Program-made: the position numbers and the translations under genes
Notes under the pieces: generated by a model
What the model was told of the DNA's origin: nothing
What the model saw: the letters and a program-made list of their open reading frames with translations, nothing else
Databases searched by the model: none
From: Nodosilinea sp. LEGE 07298
Lineage (GTDB): Bacteria; Cyanobacteriota; Cyanobacteriia; Phormidesmidales; Phormidesmidaceae
Direction: 5' to 3'
Assembly: GCF_015207265.1 (NCBI RefSeq)
Contig: NZ_JADEXE010000037.1
Location: forward strand, 1-35,395
DNA length: 35,395 bases
Part shown: piece after piece, positions 25,436 through 33,181 of the stretch
Layout: the number at the start of each line of letters is the position of its first letter
Position numbering within the stretch: the stretch's first letter is position 1

Positions 25436-25962
25436 TAGCACCAGACGGCATGACCGATGATGTCCTCAGCCGGGACAAAGCCCCAGTAATGGGAGTCATA
25501 ACTGTGGTTCCGGTTGTCGCCCAGCACAAAATACTGACCCTCCGGCACCCGGATCAGCCCAATTCCATAGTTGGGTGGAGCTTCCACATAGGATTCTTCG
25601 AGGGCTTTGCCATTGACAAAGACCTTCCCGGCTTTGACCTCGACTAGATCTCCTGGCAGACCAATGATGCGCTTGATCAGATCATCGCGGAGGTTCTGCG
25701 CCAGCAGTGCCGGAGGCGCTTTGAAGACCACCACATCGCCTCGCTGGGGGGGATGAACGTGGTAGCTCAGTTTTTCGACGATTAGATGATCTCCCACCGA
25801 CAACGTCGGCACCATGGAATCAGAAGGGATAAAGCGGGTCTCTGCCACAAAAGCTCGAAGCCCCAGCGCCAGCAAAACGCCAACACCCAGAGTTCTCGCT
25901 GCCGTCAGCCAGCTCGATGAAGGCGGTTGGTCTGGAAGTCCTGAATCGTGAATGTCATTCAT
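25399..25962 (-). CDS. lepB: Type I signal peptidase
   Basis: A 187-aa leader peptidase with one N-terminal membrane helix (about 19-38). The catalytic Ser49 lies in ETRFIPSDSMVPTL, and the general base Lys97 in DDLIKRIIGLPGD. Further family boxes are QRGDVVVF (box C) and VLGDNRNHSYDSHYWGFVP (box E). The length is that of the short cyanobacterial or Gram-positive form. It cleaves Sec signal peptides outside the membrane. Here it lies between the kinase and a degenerate nuclease-fold gene, within the presumed mobile element. A dedicated processing role for the transfer pilin (as for TraF of IncP plasmids) is possible but not shown. Confidence 0.95.
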   Translation of the reverse strand: MNDIHDSGLPDQPPSSSWLTAARTLGVGVLLALGLRAFVAETRFIPSDSMVPTLSVGDHLIVEKLSYHVHPPQRGDVVVFKAPPALLAQNLRDDLIKRIIGLPGDLVEVKAGKVFVNGKALEESYVEAPPNYGIGLIRVPEGQYFVLGDNRNHSYDSHYWGFVPAEDIIGHAVWCYYPLTHWGKVAS

Positions 25963-26018
25963 GGTGATGACCCAACAATTTTGTCTAATATGGCGACATA
26001 TCAGCTCACTCAGAGCGG

Positions 26019-26243
26019 ATGAAAACCGCTATGTCATTCCCCAACGTTGATCTTCATTCCCTTCACAAGGCTCTGGGCTGGGTTCTAGCTGGAGCCTTAG
26101 CCGTCATTGGTATTAGCCTGCTGTGGCACGTTCCCTTGATGGGCCTGAGCTATCTGGCGTTAGCCCTCATCCTTTGCCCCATCGTGCGAGGGCCGGTTTG
26201 GGCCAAACTCCTCATCGCCTTCGTGGGGCTGATCGCCCTCTAG
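26019..26243 (+). CDS. Small membrane protein, unknown function
   Basis: A 74-residue protein with two hydrophobic segments (about 18-38 and 40-72), the second probably two short helices joined by the Pro-Ile-Val-Arg turn. It is divergent from the signal peptidase gene across only 56 bp. An alternative ATG lies four codons downstream. Its 3' end overlaps the convergent SNase-like gene by 4 bp. I do not recognise the family. Confidence 0.55.
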   Translation: MKTAMSFPNVDLHSLHKALGWVLAGALAVIGISLLWHVPLMGLSYLALALILCPIVRGPVWAKLLIAFVGLIAL

Positions 26244-26764
26244 CCCTGACTCCAGATATTTTTGTGGGCCGCCTGGGCGGATAGTTCGGCTTGCTGAAGC
26301 ATCTGTACTATCTCAGCGGACATTCCATCGAGCTGTCTTGGCTCTAGCTGCGCGACGCCATCTGACAGCAGAATTTGCTGGATATAGCCCCCGGTCGGTA
26401 ACTGAACCAAGGCGTTAGCCGGTGAACTAGATTGCTTAGGCTTGGCGACGGTAATAATGACCTGGTTGTGCGACGCCTCCAGCAGCATCGAGAGAATGCC
26501 GGTGGCTTCACGTTGCCACCGTTCATCGGATTCAGCGAGCCCTGCTAGTTGAAATTGAACAGGTGGCTGATGGGGTAGATGAGCCGTCACCATAAATCCA
26601 TCAACCCGATCCACTGTGTAGACGGCATCCGATGAACTACTGCCAAACAGTCCCAGCCGCTCCCCTTGCACCAGCACTAGAGGAACGCCCAGCTTGAGCC
26701 CCAAAGGCAAGCACAGTGCGAGTCCATAAAGGAGCGGAGTCAAGCGCTTCCGAAGCAGTTTCAT
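26240..26764 (-). CDS. Degenerate staphylococcal-nuclease (SNase)-fold protein, exported
   Basis: A 174-aa protein with an N-terminal hydrophobic segment after KLLRKR (signal peptide or anchor, about 10-32). The rest aligns by eye with the thermonuclease fold: VDRVDGFMVTA for the opening 'V.rVvDGDTi.V' strands, FQLAGLAE for 'vRLiGidaPE', an EAS..QVIITVA strand, PTGGYIQQILLSDGVA for 'v...g..vn..Lv..GlA', and a last helix LSAQAAHKNIW for 'AEl.AR....GlW'. The catalytic Asp-Gly-Asp-Thr and Arg positions of active nucleases are replaced, so activity is doubtful. It follows the 155-aa gene by 8 bp. SNase-like proteins are frequent near plasmid transfer genes. Confidence 0.65.
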   Translation of the reverse strand: MKLLRKRLTPLLYGLALCLPLGLKLGVPLVLVQGERLGLFGSSSSDAVYTVDRVDGFMVTAHLPHQPPVQFQLAGLAESDERWQREATGILSMLLEASHNQVIITVAKPKQSSSPANALVQLPTGGYIQQILLSDGVAQLEPRQLDGMSAEIVQMLQQAELSAQAAHKNIWSQG

Positions 26765-26772
26765 TGCTCCTC

Positions 26773-27240
26773 CTAGAAAAGTTTGTAGAAGAGAACTGCC
26801 TTAATCCGGCCCGAGAGCCTATTCCAGAAGGAATGCTGATTCTCTTCAGCGCCCCCTGTGTCTGGCTGACCCATCTGGTCAATCAGTTGCAGCAATTTTC
26901 CAACTTGATGTTTTGCTCTTTCCAGTTCCTCAAGGGAGACCGGACATTGGCCAATTTCAGTCAAAGTGACTTGTGCGCCCTGAATCTGCTCCTCGAACTG
27001 TTCCCACAGAGATGCTTTCTCCGTCTCATCCTCCACAGCGGCGGAGATGTTCTGGAAAAGCATCATCAGATCCACAGGTGCCCCTGAAGAAGATTGAGCC
27101 GTAATGGAACCGGCGATTTGGGTGGCCAAGCCACTCAGCTCCCCACACATTGCTTGGAAAATCTCAGCCTCCTGCGGCGAAAGACCTTGCAAAAATACCG
27201 GACTCGCAAGCAAGTCCTCTAATCCCTGGTCATGAGTCAT
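26773..27240 (-). CDS. Unknown 155-aa protein, partner of the SNase-like gene
   Basis: A soluble helical acidic protein of 155 residues, with no signal peptide or membrane helix. The central part is a long amphipathic helix (about 55-125) with Glu/Leu/Gln heptad-like spacing. The C-terminus turns basic and hydrophobic (FWNRLSGRIKAVLFYKLF), which could be a membrane-binding amphipathic helix. It is upstream of the SNase-like gene with an 8-bp gap, so the two form one transcription unit. I recognise no family. Confidence 0.6.
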   Translation of the reverse strand: MTHDQGLEDLLASPVFLQGLSPQEAEIFQAMCGELSGLATQIAGSITAQSSSGAPVDLMMLFQNISAAVEDETEKASLWEQFEEQIQGAQVTLTEIGQCPVSLEELERAKHQVGKLLQLIDQMGQPDTGGAEENQHSFWNRLSGRIKAVLFYKLF

Positions 27241-27578
27241 GGCCCTGCTAGCCTCCTCATCTCAGTTGATGCTCCTGAGTCTAGGCAGGGAATAAGGCTG
27301 AGATGTGGACATTAGAGAGAAAATATATGGCCGTTGTTACTTGTCTAACGCTGCCCGAACTGAATGGGTTAGTTCGGCCAACCATGAAAAAGTGCAATTG
27401 TACTATCTACAAAAGAGCATGGATCCGAAAGTTGTGAGTCTAGCAATCGGACAAATGTTCTACTTGAGCCAACTTGACCAAAATTGCTTGAAAGATACCC
27501 GAACTTTTATTTATTGGGGTAAGTTTGGGGTAAACGAGCAAATAGAAGGCTGAAACCCTTGCATATCATGGATGAGGC
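27241..27578. other. Gene-free stretch next to the tRNA scar
   Basis: No convincing gene in 338 bp; an 82-codon frame starting at GTG 27305 looks like chance. It contains a perfect 7-bp inverted repeat CCGAACT/AGTTCGG at 27355-27377, which could be a recombinase or excisionase arm site, or chance. Element ends next to an att site often carry such sites. No recombinase active-site motif was found in any frame. Confidence 0.5.
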
Positions 27579-27625
27579 GAGGACTGAAAATCCTCGTGTC
27601 GGCGGTTCAAGCCCGCCTCCTGGCA
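27579..27625 (+). tRNA. tRNA-Phe 3'-half remnant, likely attR scar
   Basis: The sequence contains an anticodon stem-loop AGGA-CTGAAAA-TCCT with anticodon GAA (Phe), the variable region CGTGTC, a full 5-bp T-stem GGCGG/CCGCC around TTCAAGC, and the 3' acceptor strand TCCTGGC plus discriminator A. It matches the 3' half of cyanobacterial tRNA-Phe as I know it. The matching 5' acceptor GCCAGGA and the D-arm are absent in the preceding 100 bp, so it cannot be a working tRNA. A 3'-half copy is the usual footprint of an element that integrated into a tRNA gene. Confidence 0.85.
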
Positions 27626-27642
27626 TCCAGTTAAATCAAGCG

Positions 27643-27675
27643 AAAAGCCCTGAATCTAAACGGTTCGGGGCTTTT
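27643..27675 (+). terminator. Rho-independent-type terminator, probably of the original tRNA-Phe
   Basis: The stem AAAAGCCCTGAA / TTCGGGGCTTTT has a 9-nt loop and a U-tract in both orientations. It begins 18 bp after the tRNA fragment, where the terminator of an intact tRNA gene would be expected. Confidence 0.75.
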
Positions 27676-27807
27676 GCATTGGGGTCTCAGATTTTCGCGT
27701 TGCCCCTTTTTGGACATCTTTAGGCGAGTTTGGGGGACGGATTGGGGGATTTTTTTGGGGGAATATCCGGACGCTAGCCCCCGTGCCCAAAGACAGGAGT
27801 AGTACAG

Positions 27808-28312
27808 ATGCTCTTTATTCCCCGGTGCTGCTATGTACTCGGCCACCCTAAGAAGCAAAGGCAAAAAAGGCTCCTGGGCCGTGTGATCAAATCAAACCGT
27901 CTCGTTGCAAACCTTGGCGCTTTACGGCCAACGCTTTGGAGGGATAGAGCACCATTTCAAGGATTACAAGTCAGCAGCCTTGAATGTCCTTGATTCAGGT
28001 CTCCGTGATGCTGCCGTCTTGACCCGCTTGTTTATGCTGCTGGATTGTGCCTATCTGATTGCCCTGGTGTTGGGCATGATGCTGGTTAAGGCGGGCCGAC
28101 GGACTCGCCTCAATTGGCATGGTGATCGGGGCTTGAGTTTTCTGCAACTCGATCTGCGGGAACGGGCTCGGCTCGGCTATGCGCGACTGCCCTTGCCTAT
28201 CCTCCAAGCCTTGCCTAAATGCAATCCACCGCCCGCTGGGGCCTCTCAGTGCAAACGAGACGCCTTAGACTGCCGCATTGAGTTTTCTAAAGTCGTTTCA
28301 TTCTCATTTTGA
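27808..28312 (+). pseudogene. Decayed IS4-type DDE transposase, C-terminal part
   Basis: The readable frame from about 27905 gives QTLALYGQRFGGIEHHFKDY followed by the leucine-rich segment of the C-terminus of IS4-superfamily transposases. The Y..R....E......K signature around the catalytic Glu is visible. An in-frame stop at 27884 and a shift to another frame upstream (27808-27904) show decay, and the N-terminal two thirds are missing. No terminal inverted repeats could be identified. It lies on the chromosomal side of the tRNA scar, 180 bp away. Confidence 0.6.
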
Positions 28313-28549
28313 GACTGCCGCAGAGTTTTCTGCACCACTAAGCCTTGACCCCCAGCGTTCACAAGAATGCCACATTTATAATTTAAGGTTGTCACTTAAA
28401 GTAAGAGAGGGGTTTTGTCAGACTACTAATGCACAGAAGTGCGATCGCGGGGTGTCTCCCCAAGCAATATCTATCGATCAGTTTGGATATCTCACTATTT
28501 TAGACAAGCATTTCATCCAGTAGCATTGTCGCTTTAGAGAATTATTGCC

Positions 28550-28735
28550 ATGCGTTATTCATCCAGAGATTCAAGCTACGAGACTGCTTCCTCTGTACCT
28601 AAACGCTGGCGTTCAAATTTTGACGATGAGTCAGAGGCCGATACAGCAGAAGCACGCCCTGAGCTGGATAGAATTCTTAAGCATGGTTCATTCAATCGTG
28701 CGGGAAGACCTAGAAAAAGTCGAGATTCTGAGTAG
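28550..28735 (+). CDS. Possible small protein, unknown
   Basis: A 61-codon frame starting at ATG with a Ser/Arg/Glu-rich, disordered-looking product ending in GRPRKSRDSE. A second open frame overlaps it and no strong ribosome-binding site is seen. It may be a real small gene, since little else occupies this stretch, but composition and lack of context make it weak. Confidence 0.3.
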   Translation: MRYSSRDSSYETASSVPKRWRSNFDDESEADTAEARPELDRILKHGSFNRAGRPRKSRDSE

Positions 28736-28750
28736 GTAATGTGAACATAG

Positions 28751-28840
28751 CAATTAGCCCTATACCTTTTGAAGGTATACAGATTCGATACCAGATTACT
28801 ACCCCAACCGGCACTATATAGAGTGCCGAAAAGCTAATTG
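28751..28840. ncRNA. Compact nested inverted-repeat region, possible structured RNA
   Basis: An outer perfect inverted repeat CAATTAGC (28751-28758) / GCTAATTG (28833-28840) encloses two perfect hairpins: TATACCTT-TTG-AAGGTATA (28761-28779) and CGGCACT-ATATAG-AGTGCCG (28809-28828). The whole could fold into a three-way junction. An alternative pairing GGTAT/ATACC (28774-28778 with 28787-28792) would compete with the first hairpin. No gene covers it. I do not recognise a known RNA family; it could instead be a remnant of a small repeat element. Confidence 0.45.
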
Positions 28841-29026
28841 AAGTGCTGCCCAAGGTCAGATAAAAGGCCAAACGGCCTCGTGAATCCTGACTATAGGCTC
28901 ATCGGCTCGCTGTCCTTGTCTCAGGTCTTGCCACCTGGCACATTTTCTTGATGCCTTTCTTGTGCTTACCCTGCCATTCGATCCCAGACTATGATCACTG
29001 GTAATCGATGTTTGTAGGAAAACCCT

Positions 29027-30304
29027 ATGCGTGCCGCCCGGCGGACCTCTCAGCAGCAGCGCCCGAACGCATTTCTCGTTCGTAGCGGTCAAGCCCTGGC
29101 CTGGCTTTTGGCGGGGAGTAGTCTTGGCTTGAGCCTTTGGATTATCGTGCCAGCGCCCACCCGATTTTTGCTGCCGCTGGGCGTAGGGGCACCAGAAATT
29201 AGCCCCTGGCTAGCAGGCTTAAGCGCGATCGCCGCAATCGCCGTCTGGCTCACCCATTTCAGGGGAAAAGTAGCCGCGACTCGTGAAGCAATCCCGGCAG
29301 GAATCGCCCTGGGTACCTGCGCCATCGCCCTAAGCTTGAGCCTGCTGCCGCTGACTCAGGTCTCTAGCACCAGCGATCGCATTGCGGCTGAAATGCGATC
29401 GGTCCTGGGTCCAAACTATTTGGCCCACGTTCCACCGTCGCTTTTGGATAGGCTGCGGCCCCAACCCTTTCAGCTCCAGGCCGCGCTTGGGGGTATAACC
29501 CCGGCCTCGGAGCCGATCGCCATCGAGCGAGGGATTGTGTTTGCCACACCGGCTGACGTTCCTTTAAGGCTCAATGTTTACCGGCCCTCAGCGGCGGGTA
29601 CCTACCCTACCCTGGTTGTGATCTACGGTGGCGCGTGGCAGGGGGGTAGTCCCAATAGCCAAGAGACCTTTAGCCGCTACATGGCGGCCCAGGGCTATAC
29701 CGTGGTAGCGATTGACTACCGCCATGCCCCGCAGTATCCCTTTCCGGCTCAAATCGAGGACGTGCGCGCTGCCCTTACTTACCTTAAAACCCATGGGGCA
29801 GAGCTAGGTGCTGACCTCACCCGCTTGGCCCTTATGGGGCGATCGGCTGGGGCTCAGCTGGCGGCGATCGCCGCCTATCAACAACCCCAAATCATCCCGA
29901 TTCGAGCCGTGGTTAACTACTACGGGCCGGTAAACTTGACCACAGGCTACGACAATCCCCCCGTCCCAGACCCCATTGATACCCGCGCCGTACTCAGGGC
30001 TTTTTTAGGCGGCACTCCGGACCAGGTACCCAACCTGTACCGCCAGGCCTCCCCCATCAACTATGTGCGGCCCGGTTTGCCCCCCACGCTGCTGGTGTAT
30101 GCGGGGCGCGACCATGTGGTGCAGGCCAAGTACGGGCATAACCTGTATCGCCAGCTCCAGGCCACCGGCAATCAGGCCGTTTGGCTCAAAGTTCCCTGGT
30201 CAGAGCATGCCTTTGACATTCTTTTTAATGGCGTTGGCAATCAGGTAGCGCTGTACTATACCGAGCGCTTTTTAGCCTGGGCGCTCTACTCAAGCCCCCT
30301 CTAA
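29027..30304 (+). CDS. Membrane-anchored alpha/beta-hydrolase (HSL/BD-FAE-type esterase)
   Basis: A 425-aa protein. The first 120 residues hold about three membrane helices (about 18-40, 58-78 and 88-108), followed by a linker and a hydrolase domain from about 165. An oxyanion-hole motif GGAWQGG at 201-207 replaces the common HGGG. The nucleophile Ser273 lies in LMGRSAGAQ, Asp362 in VYAGRDHVV and His394 in SEHAFD, giving a complete triad. These features fit hormone-sensitive-lipase/carboxylesterase enzymes active at the membrane. The substrate is unknown. The ATG is preceded by AGGAAAA. It is probably a monocistronic chromosomal gene. Confidence 0.88.
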   Translation: MRAARRTSQQQRPNAFLVRSGQALAWLLAGSSLGLSLWIIVPAPTRFLLPLGVGAPEISPWLAGLSAIAAIAVWLTHFRGKVAATREAIPAGIALGTCAIALSLSLLPLTQVSSTSDRIAAEMRSVLGPNYLAHVPPSLLDRLRPQPFQLQAALGGITPASEPIAIERGIVFATPADVPLRLNVYRPSAAGTYPTLVVIYGGAWQGGSPNSQETFSRYMAAQGYTVVAIDYRHAPQYPFPAQIEDVRAALTYLKTHGAELGADLTRLALMGRSAGAQLAAIAAYQQPQIIPIRAVVNYYGPVNLTTGYDNPPVPDPIDTRAVLRAFLGGTPDQVPNLYRQASPINYVRPGLPPTLLVYAGRDHVVQAKYGHNLYRQLQATGNQAVWLKVPWSEHAFDILFNGVGNQVALYYTERFLAWALYSSPL

Positions 30305-30803
30305 ATGTGTGGGCTGCTTCAAACATAGAATGGGTTAGCAATAGCGTAACCCATGCAGGTATTGGGTTTCCTGCCTCAATTCAATCTACATCGACTTATG
30401 TTCAATATGTACGTTCAATAGGGCCTGCCTACCTGGGCATGCCCTACTGTGTGTTGCCAAGCAATCTTGGGGGCGGTACAAATTATCGGGATAAGTTGTA
30501 CCTCTAGCCATCCAGTTTCGGAGAGCCAGACAGTGTCAGAATCCTGCCGTAGGTGCCCTTTGAGAACGCTATTCAAGAGGGAGATCTGACCCTTCTTTCT
30601 ATCTGGAGAGGGACGTTAGCGTCAGCGCTTTTGCGTAGGCTACTGGAATCAAAGTGATTGTGAACTCGCACTGGGAGGGCTGGCTGGCAACTTTTCTTGC
30701 AGATCAGAGTTTGCCTTTACAAAAGACAGCCCTATTTTGTAGAAAAGCCTCAAAACCAGTCCTGTTTTTCTTGAACCTATTTCTTTTTTGAAAGGATAAA
30801 ATC
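30305..30803. other. Non-coding stretch between esterase and exported protein
   Basis: About 500 bp without a convincing gene; a 66-codon frame at 30307 looks like chance. It holds a near-perfect hairpin GGTACAAATTAT-CGGG-ATAAGTTGTACC (30475-30502), an imperfect GCC/GGC-rich palindrome at 30421-30445, and a long leader before ATG 30804. Nothing else recognisable. Confidence 0.5.
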
Positions 30804-31211
30804 ATGGCAGATCGTACGTTTTATGCCTCGCTGAAAGCTATTGCCAAGCGCCTTTCTGTGCTGCTGGTGAGTGTGATGGTAGTGTTTGGCTTTTCGCAGA
30901 CCGCAGCGCTGGCAAATTCTACGACTCCAGGACTAGAACCAGGCTCTAATTCGCTGATGGCGCTAGCGGCTTCGTCTCGCTTTGCCGCCGAGGCCGCCTT
31001 TGAAGGCGAAGAAGCAAAAATTTCTGAATCAAGACTCGAAAAAATGCGCGAACGCCGTCGTCAGTGGCAAAGTGAAGTTTCCGCCAATGCCGATACAGAA
31101 AACGAATCAGAACCTTCGATAGGTGAAGCGGTTAAAGACAAGCTTAATCTCGAAGAAATTACTCAGGAGAATGAAATTGTAGACGATTTGGTGCACCCCT
31201 ACGGTAAGTAA
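30804..31211 (+). CDS. Small exported protein, unknown function
   Basis: A 135-aa protein with a typical Sec signal peptide: Lys/Arg near 11-16, hydrophobic core 17-31 and an ALA cleavage site near residue 37. The mature part of about 98 residues is hydrophilic, with a basic helix (SRLEKMRERRRQWQSEV) and an acidic C-terminal half. Disorder or a helical bundle is likely, with no cofactor motif. A strong AAGGA site lies 9 bp before the ATG. A hairpin follows at 31235-31277. Family not recognised. Confidence 0.7.
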   Translation: MADRTFYASLKAIAKRLSVLLVSVMVVFGFSQTAALANSTTPGLEPGSNSLMALAASSRFAAEAAFEGEEAKISESRLEKMRERRRQWQSEVSANADTENESEPSIGEAVKDKLNLEEITQENEIVDDLVHPYGK

Positions 31212-31234
31212 AGAGCGCTGCTAGATAATTGGAT

Positions 31235-31290
31235 GAGCCCTGTAGAGGCAAGTGGGTGGTTCGCCCATACAGGGTTCATGGCAATTTTTG
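31235..31290 (+). terminator. Possible terminator after the 135-aa exported protein gene
   Basis: The stem GAGCCCTGTA / TACAGGGTTC (one G-U pair) encloses an inner TGGG...CCCA hairpin. A short T-run (ATTTTTG) follows about 8 bp later. The spacing to the T-run is longer than usual, so factor-independent termination is uncertain. Confidence 0.45.
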
Positions 31291-31488
31291 ATTCAAGCGG
31301 GTGCTCAACAGCGCCAGATCTAGTCTGTCGACGAATTTCTATCGATTTCAGGATGTTAATCGCTGGCTTGGCTGTCACAATGTATCTAAGTCAAATCCAA
31401 GTCTAGACGTCGAGCCTGGTCGCTAGAAACGCTGCTGGTTCTGAAGATCTCGAGCGTGACTTGGTACTGAAGTCAAAATTTTCGTTTC

Positions 31489-32076
31489 ATGATTCACACT
31501 CCACTTTCCATCTTTCGTACTGCGATCGCGGCCTTGGCCATCGGTTCTACCGCGCTGGTTGGAGCAACCTCCGTTGCTGGTAAAGCCGTTGCCCTGCCCA
31601 ATTCTGGCGTTGCGATCGCTCAGGCAACCGCAATTCCTACCAGCAGCGTGCAGCAGGAAACCCTTTACCTCAGCCCCGATCGCGCCTATTCTTACAACCT
31701 CACCGTCGAACAAGGCGTAACGGTAAATGGGTTGTATCTGTCCCCTGGTGCCGAAATTCAGGGCCAGTACGTGCCTGCAGAAGGCGGACTGCGCTACGAC
31801 GCCAACTCAGTGATTGTGGACGGACGCAGCTATCCGCTGAATGCGTCATCTGGGGTAATGGAAGATGTTAAAGACCCTCGTGATACCACTGCGGGCTCGA
31901 TTGCTGAAGACGCGGGGATTGGCGCTGCCGGTGGCCTGGTCTTAGGTGAAATATTGGGTGATGCTGGCTTGGGTGCTATTGTCGGTGGTGCTGCCGCAGG
32001 GGCCGCAACGGGCAATATCACTGCCGATCGCGTGGTTGTAGTCGAGCCTGGTGAACCCATCAGCCTATATCTATAA
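31489..32076 (+). CDS. Exported glycine-zipper protein, unknown function
   Basis: A 195-aa protein with an N-terminal signal segment (hydrophobic about 9-28). The mature N-terminal half is beta-rich (LYLSP repeated at about 64 and 83) and may form a small barrel or sheet. The C-terminal half holds a glycine-zipper region (about 141-175: GIGAAGGLVLGEILGDAGLG and following), which usually marks membrane insertion or oligomerisation in outer-membrane proteins. Similar proteins are widespread in cyanobacteria without a function I can name. It is monocistronic, 277 bp after the preceding gene. Confidence 0.7.
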   Translation: MIHTPLSIFRTAIAALAIGSTALVGATSVAGKAVALPNSGVAIAQATAIPTSSVQQETLYLSPDRAYSYNLTVEQGVTVNGLYLSPGAEIQGQYVPAEGGLRYDANSVIVDGRSYPLNASSGVMEDVKDPRDTTAGSIAEDAGIGAAGGLVLGEILGDAGLGAIVGGAAAGAATGNITADRVVVVEPGEPISLYL

Positions 32077-32277
32077 ACCCGTGAACCAGGGGCGATCGTG
32101 GAGTGCATTATCAGTTTGAAACGCGCTCCGTGATCGCTGTGAATCATAACCAAGTTATAGCTAAATCTCCTATTCGTGACTGTTGATAGAGATGTACTTC
32201 CTTCGACTGATGGACGGCGGAAGAAAGTATCTTTCTAACAATGAAGACAGCACATCATCACGGAGAATTTAAATATT

Positions 32278-32799
32278 ATGTCTACAGTATCTAAATCCAA
32301 TCCTGCGCCCAATCCTGTCCGAAGAGGGCTATCGCTTTTGGGCAATAGCCTGCTGCTGCTGTCGGTGCTAGGCGTGGCTAAGGTCAACGCCCAGACAGCA
32401 CCTACGGCCCAGCCTTATGAGCCTGCTTACACTGACGCTCCAACGGAGACCCTGCCACCGCTGCGCACACGCCTAATTCCAAGAGGTTCGATTGCGCCAG
32501 TACGGGGAGAAGTAACCATTACCCTGCGTAATATGGGTGCCTCTGAAATTACCTATGAGGCGATCGCGGCTACCGATCCACGCACCCTGGCCAGTGGCGA
32601 AGAGGTAGTTCTATCTGGCCTCAGCGCCCCTACAACAATCGCGTTCTATGAAAAGGATGGTGGACTAACTCAGGCTACTATTTCGGATGTTTCTTCCCGA
32701 GATGACACTTTTACCGTGGAATTTACTCAGGCTCCGTCTTTGAGTGAAGACGATAATTCCATCGTTCTGCTGGAGACTGGCAATATTTTCTTGATGTAG
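32278..32799 (+). CDS. Exported protein, unknown function
   Basis: A 173-aa protein with a signal peptide (Arg-Arg near 15-16, hydrophobic 18-33, VNA cleavage near residue 38), a Pro/Thr-rich stretch of about 30 residues, and a beta-rich domain of about 100 residues with short strands. The segment REVTITLRNMGASEITYEAI-like, with V.I.L.N.g...I.Y, resembles an immunoglobulin-like or DUF fold. Long AT-rich leader without a clear promoter. Function unknown. Confidence 0.65.
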   Translation: MSTVSKSNPAPNPVRRGLSLLGNSLLLLSVLGVAKVNAQTAPTAQPYEPAYTDAPTETLPPLRTRLIPRGSIAPVRGEVTITLRNMGASEITYEAIAATDPRTLASGEEVVLSGLSAPTTIAFYEKDGGLTQATISDVSSRDDTFTVEFTQAPSLSEDDNSIVLLETGNIFLM

Positions 32800-33181
32800 A
32801 AAATGCTGAGTGGCGTTGCTAAATTGAGGCATGACTTTGGGTAAGGGAAAACGACCATTTACCCCTGCAAGAAACGTTGAATTTTTGATTCATACCTGTA
32901 TCTAGCATCCCCGCTGAGGTGATGCCTAATCAACCGGTTAAAAGAGTACGTAGCTCAGCTGCGTACTCTTTTAGAATGCCTGCGCTGCATTTGCTGCTTA
33001 ACAAGAGTTTATTGATAGCCAACGCCAAAATGGTCAGAACATTCTCTTCACTCTTTTGGGGCAAAGTCTTTCTTTGGGTAGAGAGACAGAACTGGTGAGG
33101 AGCCTGAATCTTAGTAGAACAGACTAAGCTAAATCCCTTCACAACCCCCGCAGCCAGGTCCCTAGCGACCTGGCTCTCTCT
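32800..33181. other. Non-coding stretch before the antiporter gene
   Basis: About 380 bp with one strong terminator (32940-32972) and otherwise nothing recognisable. A promoter for the antiporter gene must lie between the terminator and 33181, but no clear -35/-10 pair or ribosome-binding site was seen. Confidence 0.5.
32940..32972. terminator. Bidirectional-type terminator hairpin
   Basis: A perfect 11-bp stem AAAAGAGTACG / CGTACTCTTTT encloses an 11-nt loop that is itself nearly palindromic (AGCT...AGCT). The T-run follows in both orientations. It lies 140 bp after the exported-protein gene. Confidence 0.75.

Noticed and set aside
27305-27553. 82-codon frame before the tRNA scar as an integrase remnant
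   Set aside because: No tyrosine recombinase Arg-His-Arg-Tyr motifs, and amino-acid composition looks random.
27541-27625. Complete but divergent or split tRNA
   Set aside because: The preceding 75 bp cannot pair with the acceptor strand TCCTGGC and lack a D-arm, so it is a half gene.
30307-30507. 66-codon frame after the esterase
   Set aside because: No ribosome-binding site or recognisable domain, and it contains a strong hairpin. Likely chance.
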